A DNA stretch of 57,737 nucleotides from Pinibacter soli (lineage in GTDB: Bacteria > Bacteroidota > Bacteroidia > Chitinophagales > Chitinophagaceae). Location: assembly GCF_029961145.1 (NCBI RefSeq), contig NZ_JASBRG010000007.1:1-57737 (forward strand), given 5' to 3'. Shown one piece after another: positions 28,001 to 36,046 of this stretch. Position 1 is the stretch's first letter. Each line of letters begins with the position of its first letter. Under the pieces are notes generated by a model. The model did no database searches. It worked only from the letters and a program-made list of their open reading frames with translations, and was not told the origin of the DNA. The translations under genes and the position numbers were made by a program.

Positions 28001-28943
28001 TATTGGTTGTAACTGTAGCAGAACCGACGATTGTGGCACTCCCAGTGCTTACAGTGAATGTTATTGTGGCGCCAGGTACCGGATTGCCGTTCGCGTCAAC
28101 GACTATTACTGTTGCCTGATCCGTGCTTGATCCATCTGCCATACGGCCGTTCGCTGAAATCCCTATTCTGGTACCCGCCTGATTTGTGTCTGGAGGCCCC
28201 GCTGTAAAGTGAACTATAGCAGGAGCATTAAGCACCGTTACCCCGTTTATTTTGGCAGTAACAGTTACACTTCCCGCAGTCGTACTGCTCAATGGCAAAA
28301 TAGCATCGCCATTTGCATCTGTTTTTACAACGTAACTAACACCGGAACCTCCGATGTTAGCGCTGAAATTTACATCCTGGTTTGAAACCGGATTTCCGTT
28401 GGCATCCACCACGTGCACTTTTACAACGTTCTTGGCAACTCCATCTGCCGTTTGATTGTCAGTTACAACAGTTATAGCCGTCAACGGATTTGTAATGCTG
28501 GGTGATCCCGCAGCAAAATCAACAGTAGCTGGATCGCCATTTGAAAGCGGAGCGCCATTAACCGTTGCCGATATTTTAACTACACCCACAAGGCTGCTCG
28601 TTAGTGATATCTGTGCGTTACCGCTGGCATCTGTTAGCACAGTTGTTGATCCAACAAAAGTGGCAGTGCCACTCGTTACTGTAAATACAACGCTTTGCCC
28701 CGGCAAAGGAGTATTCGTTCCGTCAACCACAAGAACGTTTACAATATTTTTATCAATATTGTCGGCTGTGGCATGAGTCTTGATAATAAACAGCGTAGAA
28801 GTAGCTGCCGCGTCTCCTGCGTAAGTAAAGAGATTTGAAAACAATAATAAGGTAGTCAAGGCTAAACAAAGTAGGCCTTTGAGTTTGGATTTTTCTAAAC
28901 AGTATTGCACGCAGGATCTTGGATTCATGTTATGCGTAAACAT
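25062..28943 (-). CDS. Giant T9SS type B adhesin with 11 Ig-like repeats
   Basis: A 1293-residue secreted surface protein. An atypically long signal region (residues ~1-43, ending FTYAG) is followed by 11 tandem repeats of about 105 residues (about 49-1205). Each has the pattern T-x-I-x-V-x-x-x-x-A-x-A-D-G, VHVVDANGNPV, TVTTDANGDA, TATVNG, NGSPA, as in invasin/intimin-type Ig-like (Big_1) domains. The last 85 residues (1209-1293) begin KVFTPNNDGINDILKP and contain YNRWGNLIFS and GWDGT, the gliding-motility-associated type B sorting domain of T9SS cargo. It is first in an operon with PorP/SprF and OmpA-like genes. It is likely a fibre for surface attachment or motility; the ligand is unknown. 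ATG 28928 is an alternative start. Confidence 0.92.
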   Translation of the reverse strand: MFTHNMNPRSCVQYCLEKSKLKGLLCLALTTLLLFSNLFTYAGDAAATSTLFIIKTHATADNIDKNIVNVLVVDGTNTPLPGQSVVFTVTSGTATFVGSTTVLTDASGNAQISLTSSLVGVVKISATVNGAPLSNGDPATVDFAAGSPSITNPLTAITVVTDNQTADGVAKNVVKVHVVDANGNPVSNQDVNFSANIGGSGVSYVVKTDANGDAILPLSSTTAGSVTVTAKINGVTVLNAPAIVHFTAGPPDTNQAGTRIGISANGRMADGSSTDQATVIVVDANGNPVPGATITFTVSTGSATIVGSATVTTNSAGVASVYLTSTVSGTNLITATVNGTPIKNGSPAEAVFSALPPSLSNPLTKLFVSTDNAAADYSSTDVIVAHIADAAGNGVPYITVVFTKTTGSGVFVGSTTVVTDANGNATIKMISTFAGDNYITATVSGSPIVNGSPAVATFVAGAPTIYNPGTALSVVADNAKADGTATDKIKAHIVDVNGNPVPNASVTFSKSTGSASFVGSVTVTTDANGDAFITMTSTVAGSNNITATVNGSTIAYGSPAKANFVADVPAVSNPLTTISVTVNNAKADGSATDQIKVHVVDANGNNVANATIVFTQASGSGTFIGAPTATTDANGDAFISMTSTVAGSNDITATVNGVAITNGSPAKVVFVADAPNTTVPTTNITITKNNSIADGTDADKVKAHITDANGNPVAGATVVFTKSNGSATFSTPVTVVTDTNGDAFVSLTSIIAGSNDITATVNGVAITNGSPAKATFKANAPSVTNPATAISVVQDNAKADGTATDKIKVHVADVNGNAVAGATVTFTSTSGSATFSGTTTVTTDANGDAVISMTSTVVGSNTITATVNGTPIVNGSPAIASFIGGVPSVNVPGTKITVTKNDANADGVAVDNVTVHVTDANGFPVAGATIDFAKSGSATFVGTTTLTTDANGDATISLTSTVAGITNVTAKVNGTDIINGSPAKANFKSGSVDVNNPATKITVVKDSAFADGVDADSIKVHAVDANGNPVAGATVVFTKKDGNGIVTGTVTVVTDANGDATIGITSNNPGEINVSASINGTPLTNNSPVKISFRPAIDFTNALTTISVVKDSAIADNIAVNMVKVHLVDAAGNAVANVQVDFNVASGTAIIVSPMPVVTDANGDAIISLTSGAVNEASITAKVKGIAITNGSPAKLHFIAQSIDIIVAKVFTPNNDGINDILKPIVSGVPEIKTFSIYNRWGNLIFSTKDINTGWDGTLKGVPQPIETYLWFAEGIDKNGKVIQRKGMVTLAR
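25330..28800 (-). repeat. Eleven tandem ~315-bp repeats inside the adhesin gene
   Basis: Consecutive coding repeats for Ig-like domains. Repeats 5 to 9 are the most alike, sharing blocks such as TTDANGDA and TSTVAG, while the first and last repeats diverge more. This suggests growth by internal duplication in the middle of the array. Such arrays can vary in copy number between strains and cause assembly errors. Confidence 0.85.
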
Positions 28944-30028
28944 AAGTATAGGATTTTATAACTAGCTATTTGCTGGTCAATAAACACCTGTTCAGATAAT
29001 ATATCTGCTATAGCGGGAGCTGGAATTTCCACCACATTTTTTAAAATGCTTGCATTTCTTTCACTGTTCAAAACAACTCGTCCTTGCTATAGGGTAGCAG
29101 GCTTTATTGCTCATCAATTATATCTCACGTCGATGGATAAATGCTTTGCAGTGACAGCACAATATGGTTTGATTAATGTGTGGCTGTTTCGTAAAATCAG
29201 CTGTGGGCGGGCGTTTTAGCCGGTGTGACATGTTGGTAAGGGATTTGGAAATTTGATTCATGGTTTTGGATTTATTGTTGAATTTTTCAATTCACAGGGT
29301 AATATTAATAAAAATATTTTAATGCAATAACTTTTTTTGAGTTTCTACGAAAAACGTCTTCGTAAAAGACCCAAAGCCGCAATTCATTTTTCTAAGTTTT
29401 CCTTTCTATTTTCTCTAAGTGTTTTCTTTTATCCTCTTAAATGGTTTGCCTCACTAAAACTACCGGCCGAAAACGAATTGTTACTCTATGCGATATTCTA
29501 TTTTTACCTTACAACGCGAAATTTGAAGTTTTATTTTTTACTTTCCATTAATATTTTTTCGTTTATACGGACAAATTTCTACCCGCGGCTCTCTTTTACT
29601 TTCAATAAATTACAGATTGCGAAAATAATTTCAAGCGAAATTTTGATCGGAGAAATGCGGTTACACGTTTCTGTGTCTTTTAAGAACTTCGAATAAAGTA
29701 AGCCTTTTACTTATCTCACAAAAAACAGATTCACTTTCGGATGTGTTAAAGTCAACGTATAACGCATATACTTAGATGATAGTAAATCCAACAAGTGATT
29801 TTACGATTATACATTTGTGTAACTACTGCCTTTTCTTCAACCACGGAGAAAAAGAGAAGACGTTCGCAAATCTCCTTCACTCGGTGAAAAAAAATCTCTT
29901 ATGTCTGTAGTAAAAAAAAGATCTGGTAAAACTTAGTGAGCGAATCATCTGTTCTTCTCTTTTTCACTTTCGTTGTATTTATATAATAGAGTCAATGATC
30001 TTTTCATGTAACCGTTCCCGAATCTAGC
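28944..30028. other. Gene-poor A+T-rich stretch
   Basis: About 1.1 kb with no gene I can support. It should hold the promoter of the leftward adhesin operon. Near 29848-29965 lies a perfect 12-base inverted repeat, AAAAAGAGAAGA (29849-29860) and TCTTCTCTTTTT (29953-29964), with ~90 bases between the arms. A 119-codon TTG-started frame at 29337-29696 has low-complexity Phe/Leu/Lys composition and no recognisable feature. Confidence 0.5.
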
Positions 30029-30090
30029 ATCAACCATTCAGCGATTCAGTTGCTTAGTCTTCCAGCTATTCAACTAGTCAGTTAATCAGC
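30029..30090. repeat. Right-half copy of the CTGAATAA-type element
   Basis: Starts ATCAACCATTCAG and continues with ATTCAG/AGTCAGTTAATCAG words, matching the right arm (reverse complement) of the elements at 46951-49644. The left arm is absent. Confidence 0.45.
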
Positions 30091-30290
30091 TCCGGCTAAC
30101 GCCAGTAAGCATTTGACCGTTACACTTTGAATTTCACGTGGTTCATAAATGTTTTTCATTACTATATATATAAATGAAAGGAGTCCATGCCTTGCTGAAT
30201 ATGAATTTTATGCTTGTTGTAAGAAATTCATTAAAAAAAATATCCAGATTAAATGATTTTGACTGAATTTTGCGGCCTGAAAGGAAACCA

Positions 30291-31808
30291 ATGGGTAAAG
30301 AAAAATACTTACAGGAAGCAGATGTGGTTTTAATTGGGGCAGGAATAATGAGTGCAACACTTGGAACTTTGCTTAAAGAATTACAGCCAAATTTAACTAT
30401 CGAAATCTTTGAACGCCTGGATGTGGCAGCTGCAGAAAGCTCCGACGCATGGAACAATGCCGGTACAGGTCACTCGGCTTTTTGCGAATTAAATTATACT
30501 CCGGAAAAGGAAGACGGCTCTGTTGAAACGTCGAAAGCAATTAAGATCGCAGAATCCTTTGAAGTGTCAAAAGAGTTTTGGGCCTATCTTGTTCAGAATA
30601 ATATTGTTCAGCATCCCAAAACATTTATCAGAAGCATTCCTCACATGAGCTTTGTATGGGGTGAAAAAAATGTTTCTTACCTGAAAACGCGTTACGAAGC
30701 GTTAACGAAGAACCATTTGTTTGAAGGAATGCAATATTCCGAAAACAATAATGAAATCAAAAAATGGGTTCCACTGATTATGGAAGGCCGTAACGAAGGC
30801 GATAAGGTAGCGGCGACCCGTATGGATATTGGTACAGATGTGAATTTTGGCGCCTTGACCAAAAGCATGTTTGACTATCTGAAACAACAGCCCGGTGTAC
30901 ATTTTCATCTCAACCACGATGTAAAAGATATCGAGAGAACAAAAGATGGGAAAAGATGGGACATTACGGTAAAGGATTTGGACTCGAAACGTAAAAGAGA
31001 CATAAAGGCAAAGTTTGTTTTCATTGGAGCTGGCGGCGGATCCTTACCATTACTCGAAAAATCTGACATACCTGAAGGAAAAGGCTTCGGCGGCTTCCCG
31101 GTAAGCGGCCAGTGGTTGAAATGTACCAATCCGGCAATTATTGAGAAACACAATGCAAAAGTATACGGAAAGGCCTCCGTTGGTGCACCTCCAATGTCCG
31201 TTCCGCATTTGGATACCAGAATGATTGATGGCAAAAAAGCATTGCTCTTTGGACCCTATGCCGGTTTTTCTACTAAGTTCCTGAAAAATGGTTCATACCT
31301 CGATTTGCCCTTATCAATTAAAGTAAATAATATCCGCCCGATGCTGGCTGCTGGTTTCCACAATATTCCTCTGACAAAATATTTGATCGAGCAGGTTCGC
31401 CAGTCACCCGAAGACAGACTGGATGCCTTGAAAGAATATTTTCCTGAAGCAAAAATGGAAGATTGGGAACTTGAAATTGCGGGCCAGCGTGTACAGGTAA
31501 TTAAAAAAGATCCGAAAGAAGGTGGCGTGCTTGAGTTTGGTACAGAAGTAGTAAGCGCTGCTGACGGAAGCATCGCGGCATTGTTGGGAGCATCTCCCGG
31601 CGCGTCTACTGCTGTTTCCATCATGCTTAACCTGATCGAACGTTGCTTCAAAAATGACGTTGCGGGAGACTGGAGTGTGAAATTGAGAGAAATGATCCCA
31701 TCTTACGGCATTCCTTTAAGTAAGAATAAAGCACTTGCGCAGCAAACACGTGAAAGAACCAGTGAGCTGCTCGGTTTGAAAAGTGTACAGCTTGTAGAAG
31801 CGCTGTAG
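30291..31808 (+). CDS. mqo: Malate:quinone oxidoreductase
   Basis: A 505-residue FAD-dependent, membrane-associated enzyme that oxidises malate to oxaloacetate and passes electrons to quinone, replacing or complementing NAD malate dehydrogenase in the TCA cycle. The N-terminus has the FAD dinucleotide motif [15 protein letters not shown], then IEIFERLD and the Mqo signature [20 protein letters not shown]. Later blocks [26 protein letters not shown] and [16 protein letters not shown] are also characteristic, and length is typical. ATG 30291 is chosen, with AAAGGA just upstream; a TTG at 30270 is open but lies before the ribosome-binding-like sequence. It is monocistronic with a strong terminator. 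Confidence 0.95.
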   Translation: MGKEKYLQEADVVLIGAGIMSATLGTLLKELQPNLTIEIFERLDVAAAESSDAWNNAGTGHSAFCELNYTPEKEDGSVETSKAIKIAESFEVSKEFWAYLVQNNIVQHPKTFIRSIPHMSFVWGEKNVSYLKTRYEALTKNHLFEGMQYSENNNEIKKWVPLIMEGRNEGDKVAATRMDIGTDVNFGALTKSMFDYLKQQPGVHFHLNHDVKDIERTKDGKRWDITVKDLDSKRKRDIKAKFVFIGAGGGSLPLLEKSDIPEGKGFGGFPVSGQWLKCTNPAIIEKHNAKVYGKASVGAPPMSVPHLDTRMIDGKKALLFGPYAGFSTKFLKNGSYLDLPLSIKVNNIRPMLAAGFHNIPLTKYLIEQVRQSPEDRLDALKEYFPEAKMEDWELEIAGQRVQVIKKDPKEGGVLEFGTEVVSAADGSIAALLGASPGASTAVSIMLNLIERCFKNDVAGDWSVKLREMIPSYGIPLSKNKALAQQTRERTSELLGLKSVQLVEAL

Positions 31809-31897
31809 GGCGAATTGGATTCGCTCTGTTGCCAACCGAATAAGGTTTCAAAAATAAAGATGCAGCAAAATTGGTTTGACCAATTGAAATACATGAG

Positions 31898-31941
31898 AAG
31901 CTGCTTTGCAAAGGTCGCCTTTGCAAAGCAGCTTTGTTTTT
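31898..31941 (+). terminator. Terminator after mqo
   Basis: Perfect 17-base arms beginning AAGCTGCTTTGC (31898-31914) and ending AAGCAGCTT (31918-31934) around a three-base loop, followed by TGTTTTT. It is among the longest stems in the window. Confidence 0.88.
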
Positions 31942-32126
31942 GAAGGAATGTAACGACAGGACTATCGGTTGCGCAATTATTTTTGACGAAAGAGTCATGT
32001 TATAAAAAATATATTGTGTAAACTCGCAGAATGTTCAACGCCAACGCTAAATGGCAACGTTTAACGCGAATGTGATAATTTGCGTTTAGTGTTAAGTACC
32101 AAGCCTTCAGCAAAAAATAATGCTTT

Positions 32127-33539
32127 ATGAAAAAGTTTCTCGACGAAAATTTTCTGCTAAACACCGAAACAGCTCAGCGTTTGTATAATGAATACGCGAA
32201 GCAGATGCCGATAATCGATTATCACAATCATTTGCCTCAGCAACAGATTGCAGAGAACAAAGCCTTTCAAAATATAACGCAGGCCTGGTTGTATGGAGAT
32301 CATTATAAATGGAGAGCGATGCGTGCAAACGGCGTTGACGAGCATTACTGCACCGGCGGCGCAAGCGATTGGGAAAAGTTTGAACAATGGGCAGCAACCG
32401 TTCCTTACACCATGCGCAACCCTTTGTATCACTGGACCCACCTTGAGTTACAACGTTATTTTGATGTACACGATGTGTTAAAACCAGAAATGGCGCGAAG
32501 CATTTATAATACCTGCTCAGAGAAATTGCAAACGCCTGAATATGCGGTGCGTGGGTTGTTGAAAAAAGTAAATGTGAAACTGGTTTGTACAACAGATGAT
32601 CCTGTTGATGACTTGCTTTTTCATAAACAATTAAGGGAAGAAAATTGTGAGATTGAAGTAAGGCCTGCCTTCAGGCCGGATGCTGCGATGAACATCGACA
32701 ATCCTGTTTCATTTAATAATTACATGAGCAGGTTAGAAAAGGCGTCCGACATTTCAATTTCATCTTATCATGATTATATCAAGGCGTTGAAAAAACGTCA
32801 TGAGTTCTTTGCGGAAAATGGTTGTACTGTTTCTGACCATGGTCTGGAACATTTGTTTGCAGACGATTACACCGAAGCAGATCTTAAAAATATTTTTACA
32901 AAAGTTCGCAGCGGTAAAACTCCGGACGCAGAGGAGATAAGAAAATTCAAATCTGCCATGCTGGTTACATTTGCCGAGTGGGATTGGGAGAAAAAATGGG
33001 TACAACAATATCACGTAGGTGCATTGCGCAACAACAATACAAGAAGGCTTCGGGAGCTTGGTGCTGATACAGGTTGGGACTCGATAGGAGATTTTCCGCA
33101 GGGACGGGCATTGTCTAAATTTTTGGATACACTTGACAATAAAAATAAGCTTGCGAAGACAATATTATACAATCTGAATCCAGCCGACAATGAATTGTTT
33201 GCAACAATGATCGGCAACTTCAATGATGGAACGGCAGCCGGAAAAGTGCAGTGGGGCTCAGGTTGGTGGTTCCTCGATCAGAAAGATGGGATGACAAAAC
33301 AATTGAACGCTTTATCAAACATGGGGCTGCTCAGTCGTTTTGTAGGCATGCTAACAGACTCAAGAAGTTTTCTTTCATTTCCACGACATGAGTATTTCCG
33401 TCGAATTCTTTGCAATCTTTTAGGCGATGAAATTGAGAATGGAGAATTACCAAACGACATTGCTTGGATAGGAAAAATGGTACAAGATATTTGCTATAAC
33501 AATACGAAGGAATATTTTGGCTGGAAGCAATTAAAGTAA
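32127..33539 (+). CDS. uxaC: Uronate isomerase
   Basis: A 470-residue cytoplasmic enzyme that converts D-glucuronate to D-fructuronate and D-galacturonate to D-tagaturonate, the first step of hexuronate breakdown. It belongs to the amidohydrolase-like fold. The metal-binding IIDYHNHLP (His33, His35) lies near the N-terminus; further family blocks are WKWRAMRANG-like YKWRAMRANGV, NPLYHWTHLELQRYF, LVCTTDDPVDDL, and WGSGWWFLDQKDGM with LLSRFVGMLTDSRSFLS. Length fits the family. It heads a same-strand cluster with a KduD-like dehydrogenase and an ExuT-like transporter, supporting use of uronic acids from pectin or glucuronoxylan. uxaB/uxuA/uxuB and KDG-pathway genes are not in the window. Confidence 0.96.
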   Translation: MKKFLDENFLLNTETAQRLYNEYAKQMPIIDYHNHLPQQQIAENKAFQNITQAWLYGDHYKWRAMRANGVDEHYCTGGASDWEKFEQWAATVPYTMRNPLYHWTHLELQRYFDVHDVLKPEMARSIYNTCSEKLQTPEYAVRGLLKKVNVKLVCTTDDPVDDLLFHKQLREENCEIEVRPAFRPDAAMNIDNPVSFNNYMSRLEKASDISISSYHDYIKALKKRHEFFAENGCTVSDHGLEHLFADDYTEADLKNIFTKVRSGKTPDAEEIRKFKSAMLVTFAEWDWEKKWVQQYHVGALRNNNTRRLRELGADTGWDSIGDFPQGRALSKFLDTLDNKNKLAKTILYNLNPADNELFATMIGNFNDGTAAGKVQWGSGWWFLDQKDGMTKQLNALSNMGLLSRFVGMLTDSRSFLSFPRHEYFRRILCNLLGDEIENGELPNDIAWIGKMVQDICYNNTKEYFGWKQLK

Positions 33540-33680
33540 TTGAAAATTGAAAGTTGAAAATTGAGAATGAAGGAACGCGGAAGGCAGATTGCTTAACATC
33601 TGACGAAGCGTCTGGTGCGGCTTTTGTAACTGTTATCAACCAGCGTTAGGTGTTCAGCATGAAATAATAAAATAACTTAA

Positions 33681-34451
33681 ATGAGTATTATACAAAAATT
33701 TAGCCTTGAGGGCAAAACTGCGCTGGTAACGGGTTTTAACAAGGGAATAGGTAAGGGCATGGCACTTGGACTGGCAGAAGCTGGCGCAGACATTATTGGT
33801 GTTGCCAGCAGCAAAACGGAACCGGGCAGCGATGTTGAAAAAGAAATTACGGCTCTTGGAAGAAAGTATAAAGCTTATCAGGCGGATCTTTCAGACAGAA
33901 CACAAGTGTATGCTTTCATCAAGCAGATACTTGAAGAGAACCAACAAATTGATATACTTGTAAATAATGCCGGTATCATCATGCGTAAGCCTTTCGGCGA
34001 ACACCCTGATGAATATTGGGACAAAGTGATGGCCGTAAATCTCGATGCACCATTCATCCTTTCCCGAGAAATAGGCAATCATATGCTGCAGAGGGGAAGC
34101 GGTAAAATTATTTTTACTTGTTCTTTACTGAGTTTCCAGGGTGGCATCAATGTGCCGGGTTATGCAGCCAGTAAGAGCGGAATCGCAGCGCTGGTGCGTG
34201 GTATGTCGAACGAGTGGGCCTCAAAAGGCATTAATGTAAATGGCATTGCACCTGGTTATATTTCAACAGATAATACAGATGCTTTAAGAAATGACGCTGA
34301 GAGAAGTAAGTCCATTCTTGATCGCATTCCTGCCGGTCGCTGGGGAGAAGTGGAGGATTTCAAAGGCGCTGTTGTTTTCCTCGCATCTGATGCTGCGAAA
34401 TATGTACACGGAACGATCCTTACCGTGGATGGTGGCTGGATGGGAAGATAA
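33681..34451 (+). CDS. kduD: SDR dehydrogenase, probably KduD (2-dehydro-3-deoxy-D-gluconate 5-dehydrogenase)
   Basis: A 256-residue short-chain dehydrogenase. The Rossmann nucleotide motif TGFNKGIG lies at 17-24, NNAG at 95-98, and catalytic Ser148, Tyr161 and Lys165 in CSLLSFQGG and YAASK. Start FSLEGKTALVTGFNKGIGKGMA and end GTILTVDGGWMGR closely resemble KduD/gluconate 5-dehydrogenase-type enzymes, which act on deoxy-keto-gluconates from unsaturated uronides. It is 141 bases after uxaC and 94 before the hexuronate transporter, so it belongs to the uronate cluster. Without KduI nearby, an alternative is a fructuronate or tagaturonate reductase substitute; the family call is firm, the exact substrate less so. 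Confidence 0.85.
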   Translation: MSIIQKFSLEGKTALVTGFNKGIGKGMALGLAEAGADIIGVASSKTEPGSDVEKEITALGRKYKAYQADLSDRTQVYAFIKQILEENQQIDILVNNAGIIMRKPFGEHPDEYWDKVMAVNLDAPFILSREIGNHMLQRGSGKIIFTCSLLSFQGGINVPGYAASKSGIAALVRGMSNEWASKGINVNGIAPGYISTDNTDALRNDAERSKSILDRIPAGRWGEVEDFKGAVVFLASDAAKYVHGTILTVDGGWMGR

Positions 34452-34545
34452 ATTGAAAATTGAAAATGTCGGTGAAAGCGTCGCAGTAAATTATTTCGAT
34501 TATCTTCATCAATATTAACCTTATAAAGACCACAATACAAAAAGA

Positions 34546-35904
34546 ATGAATCAACAAACGATTGGAAAGTATCGCTGGACGATATGCGCCTTATTGCTGT
34601 TTTCTACAACGATCAATTACATGGATCGAAATGTGATTGGTTTTCTGAAAGAGTATTTTTGTTCTCCTGAGGGTTTCGGATGGAGCAATAAAGACTTCTC
34701 TTATGTGACTTCCGTGTTTACTGCATTTTATGCCGGCTTCACTTTATTTGCCGGAATTATTATTGATAAGATAGGAACCAAACTTGGTCTTGCATTATCG
34801 TTGATCGTGTGGTCAATTTTTGGCATTGCCAACGCTTTTGTGGGAAACACGATCGCCTGGCACATGATCTGCCGTTCTTTGTTTGGTGCCGGTGAAGCGG
34901 GCAACTTTCCTGCTTCAATTAAAACCGTTGCTGAATGGTTCCCTAAAAGAGAACGTGCATTGGCAACCGGAATTTTCAACTCAGGCTCAAATATCGGTGC
35001 AATGATCTGCGCGTTGTTCGTACCATGGTGCCTGATTCATTTTGGCGCCGACCCCGGTTGGAAACTGGCATTCATATTTACTGGCGTTGCTGGTTTTATT
35101 TGGCTGATTTTCTGGTTTATGTTATACAATACACCTGCAAAATTGAAAGGCACAAAACTTTCCCAGGCTGAGTATGATTATATCCACAGCGATGCTGATG
35201 AGCAAGCTGCAGCTTCAGGGAAAGAAGAAGATAAAGCCACAAAGATTTCCTGGTTCAAACTGCTTACTTATCGCCAGACATGGGCCTTCTTTTTTGGAAA
35301 ATTCATGACGGACGGAATCTGGTGGTTCCTGCTTTTCTGGTTGCCGGATTACCTGAAAAAACAATTCGGTATGACGACACAGGAGGTGATGTGGCCAACA
35401 TTTATCGTGTTTGGTATAGCGATCATTGGTAGTGTATTTGGCGGTAGCATCCCAATGTTTTTTATGAGCAAGGGATGGCCAACATACAAAGCCCGCATGA
35501 CTGCAATGTTCCTCATCGCCTTGTGTCCATTGGTTGTATTGTCCATCAATTACTTTGGAAATGTTTCTGTGTTTGGGCAGAATGCCGTTATTTATGCAGT
35601 GGCGATCATCTGTCTTGCAGGTGCCTCACACCAGGCGTGGTCCGCAAATCTATTTACAACAGTGTCCGATATGTTTCCTAAAAAAGCAGTTGGTTCTGTT
35701 ACCGGTATTGGTGCAGCGGCTGGTGGTTTAGGCGGTGTGCTGGTGCAGCTGGCAGCTGGAAACCTGACGGATCACTATGAAAAGCTGGGGGATAAACAAA
35801 CAGCCTACGTTATTATGTTCTGTGTTTGTGCAAGCTCTTATCTTGTAGCCTGGGCCATTATGAAAATGCTGGTGCCAAAACATAAGCCAATAACTGATCT
35901 TTAG
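34546..35904 (+). CDS. exuT: MFS hexuronate transporter (ExuT-like, ACS family)
   Basis: A 452-residue inner-membrane importer with about 12 hydrophobic helices. Blocks typical of anion:cation symporters of the ExuT/GudP group are STTINYMDRNVIGFL in helix 1, GAGEAGNFPASIKTVAEWFP at helix 4, and ATGIFNSGSNIGAMICAL in helix 5. It should take up glucuronate or galacturonate with protons for UxaC. It ends the uxaC-kduD-exuT series; a palindromic repeat fills the gap to the convergent deiminase gene. Confidence 0.9.
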   Translation: MNQQTIGKYRWTICALLLFSTTINYMDRNVIGFLKEYFCSPEGFGWSNKDFSYVTSVFTAFYAGFTLFAGIIIDKIGTKLGLALSLIVWSIFGIANAFVGNTIAWHMICRSLFGAGEAGNFPASIKTVAEWFPKRERALATGIFNSGSNIGAMICALFVPWCLIHFGADPGWKLAFIFTGVAGFIWLIFWFMLYNTPAKLKGTKLSQAEYDYIHSDADEQAAASGKEEDKATKISWFKLLTYRQTWAFFFGKFMTDGIWWFLLFWLPDYLKKQFGMTTQEVMWPTFIVFGIAIIGSVFGGSIPMFFMSKGWPTYKARMTAMFLIALCPLVVLSINYFGNVSVFGQNAVIYAVAIICLAGASHQAWSANLFTTVSDMFPKKAVGSVTGIGAAAGGLGGVLVQLAAGNLTDHYEKLGDKQTAYVIMFCVCASSYLVAWAIMKMLVPKHKPITDL

Positions 35905-36046
35905 TTAATTGAAAATGGAAAGTTGAAAATTGAAAATGAGAGAGGACGCAGATTTTCGTGATTTTCTTTAATCATAATAAATCGTGACAATCATAAAGAT
36001 CTGCGTTCTTTATTCCTTCATTTTCAACTTTCAATTTTCAATTAAC
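35905..36046. repeat. ACGCAGAT-bounded palindrome nested in TTGAAAATTG arms, copy 1
   Basis: Outer arms: TTGAAAATGGAAAGTTGAAA left, TTTCAACTTTCAATTTTCAA right. Inner arms: ACGCAGATTTTCGTGATT (35945-35962) against AATCATAAAGATCTGCGT (35990-36007), with ATCATAATAAATCG between. The whole forms a ~140-base imperfect stem between two convergent genes. It may stop transcription from both sides. Confidence 0.65.

Noticed and set aside
25378-28776. Several long plus-strand frames opposite the adhesin gene
   Set aside because: They repeat with the same ~315-base period as the adhesin repeats and arise from its codon bias; they have no start signals or recognisable domains.
29337-29696. 119-codon frame starting with TTG
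   Set aside because: Low-complexity composition driven by A+T-rich DNA, no ribosome site, no motif.
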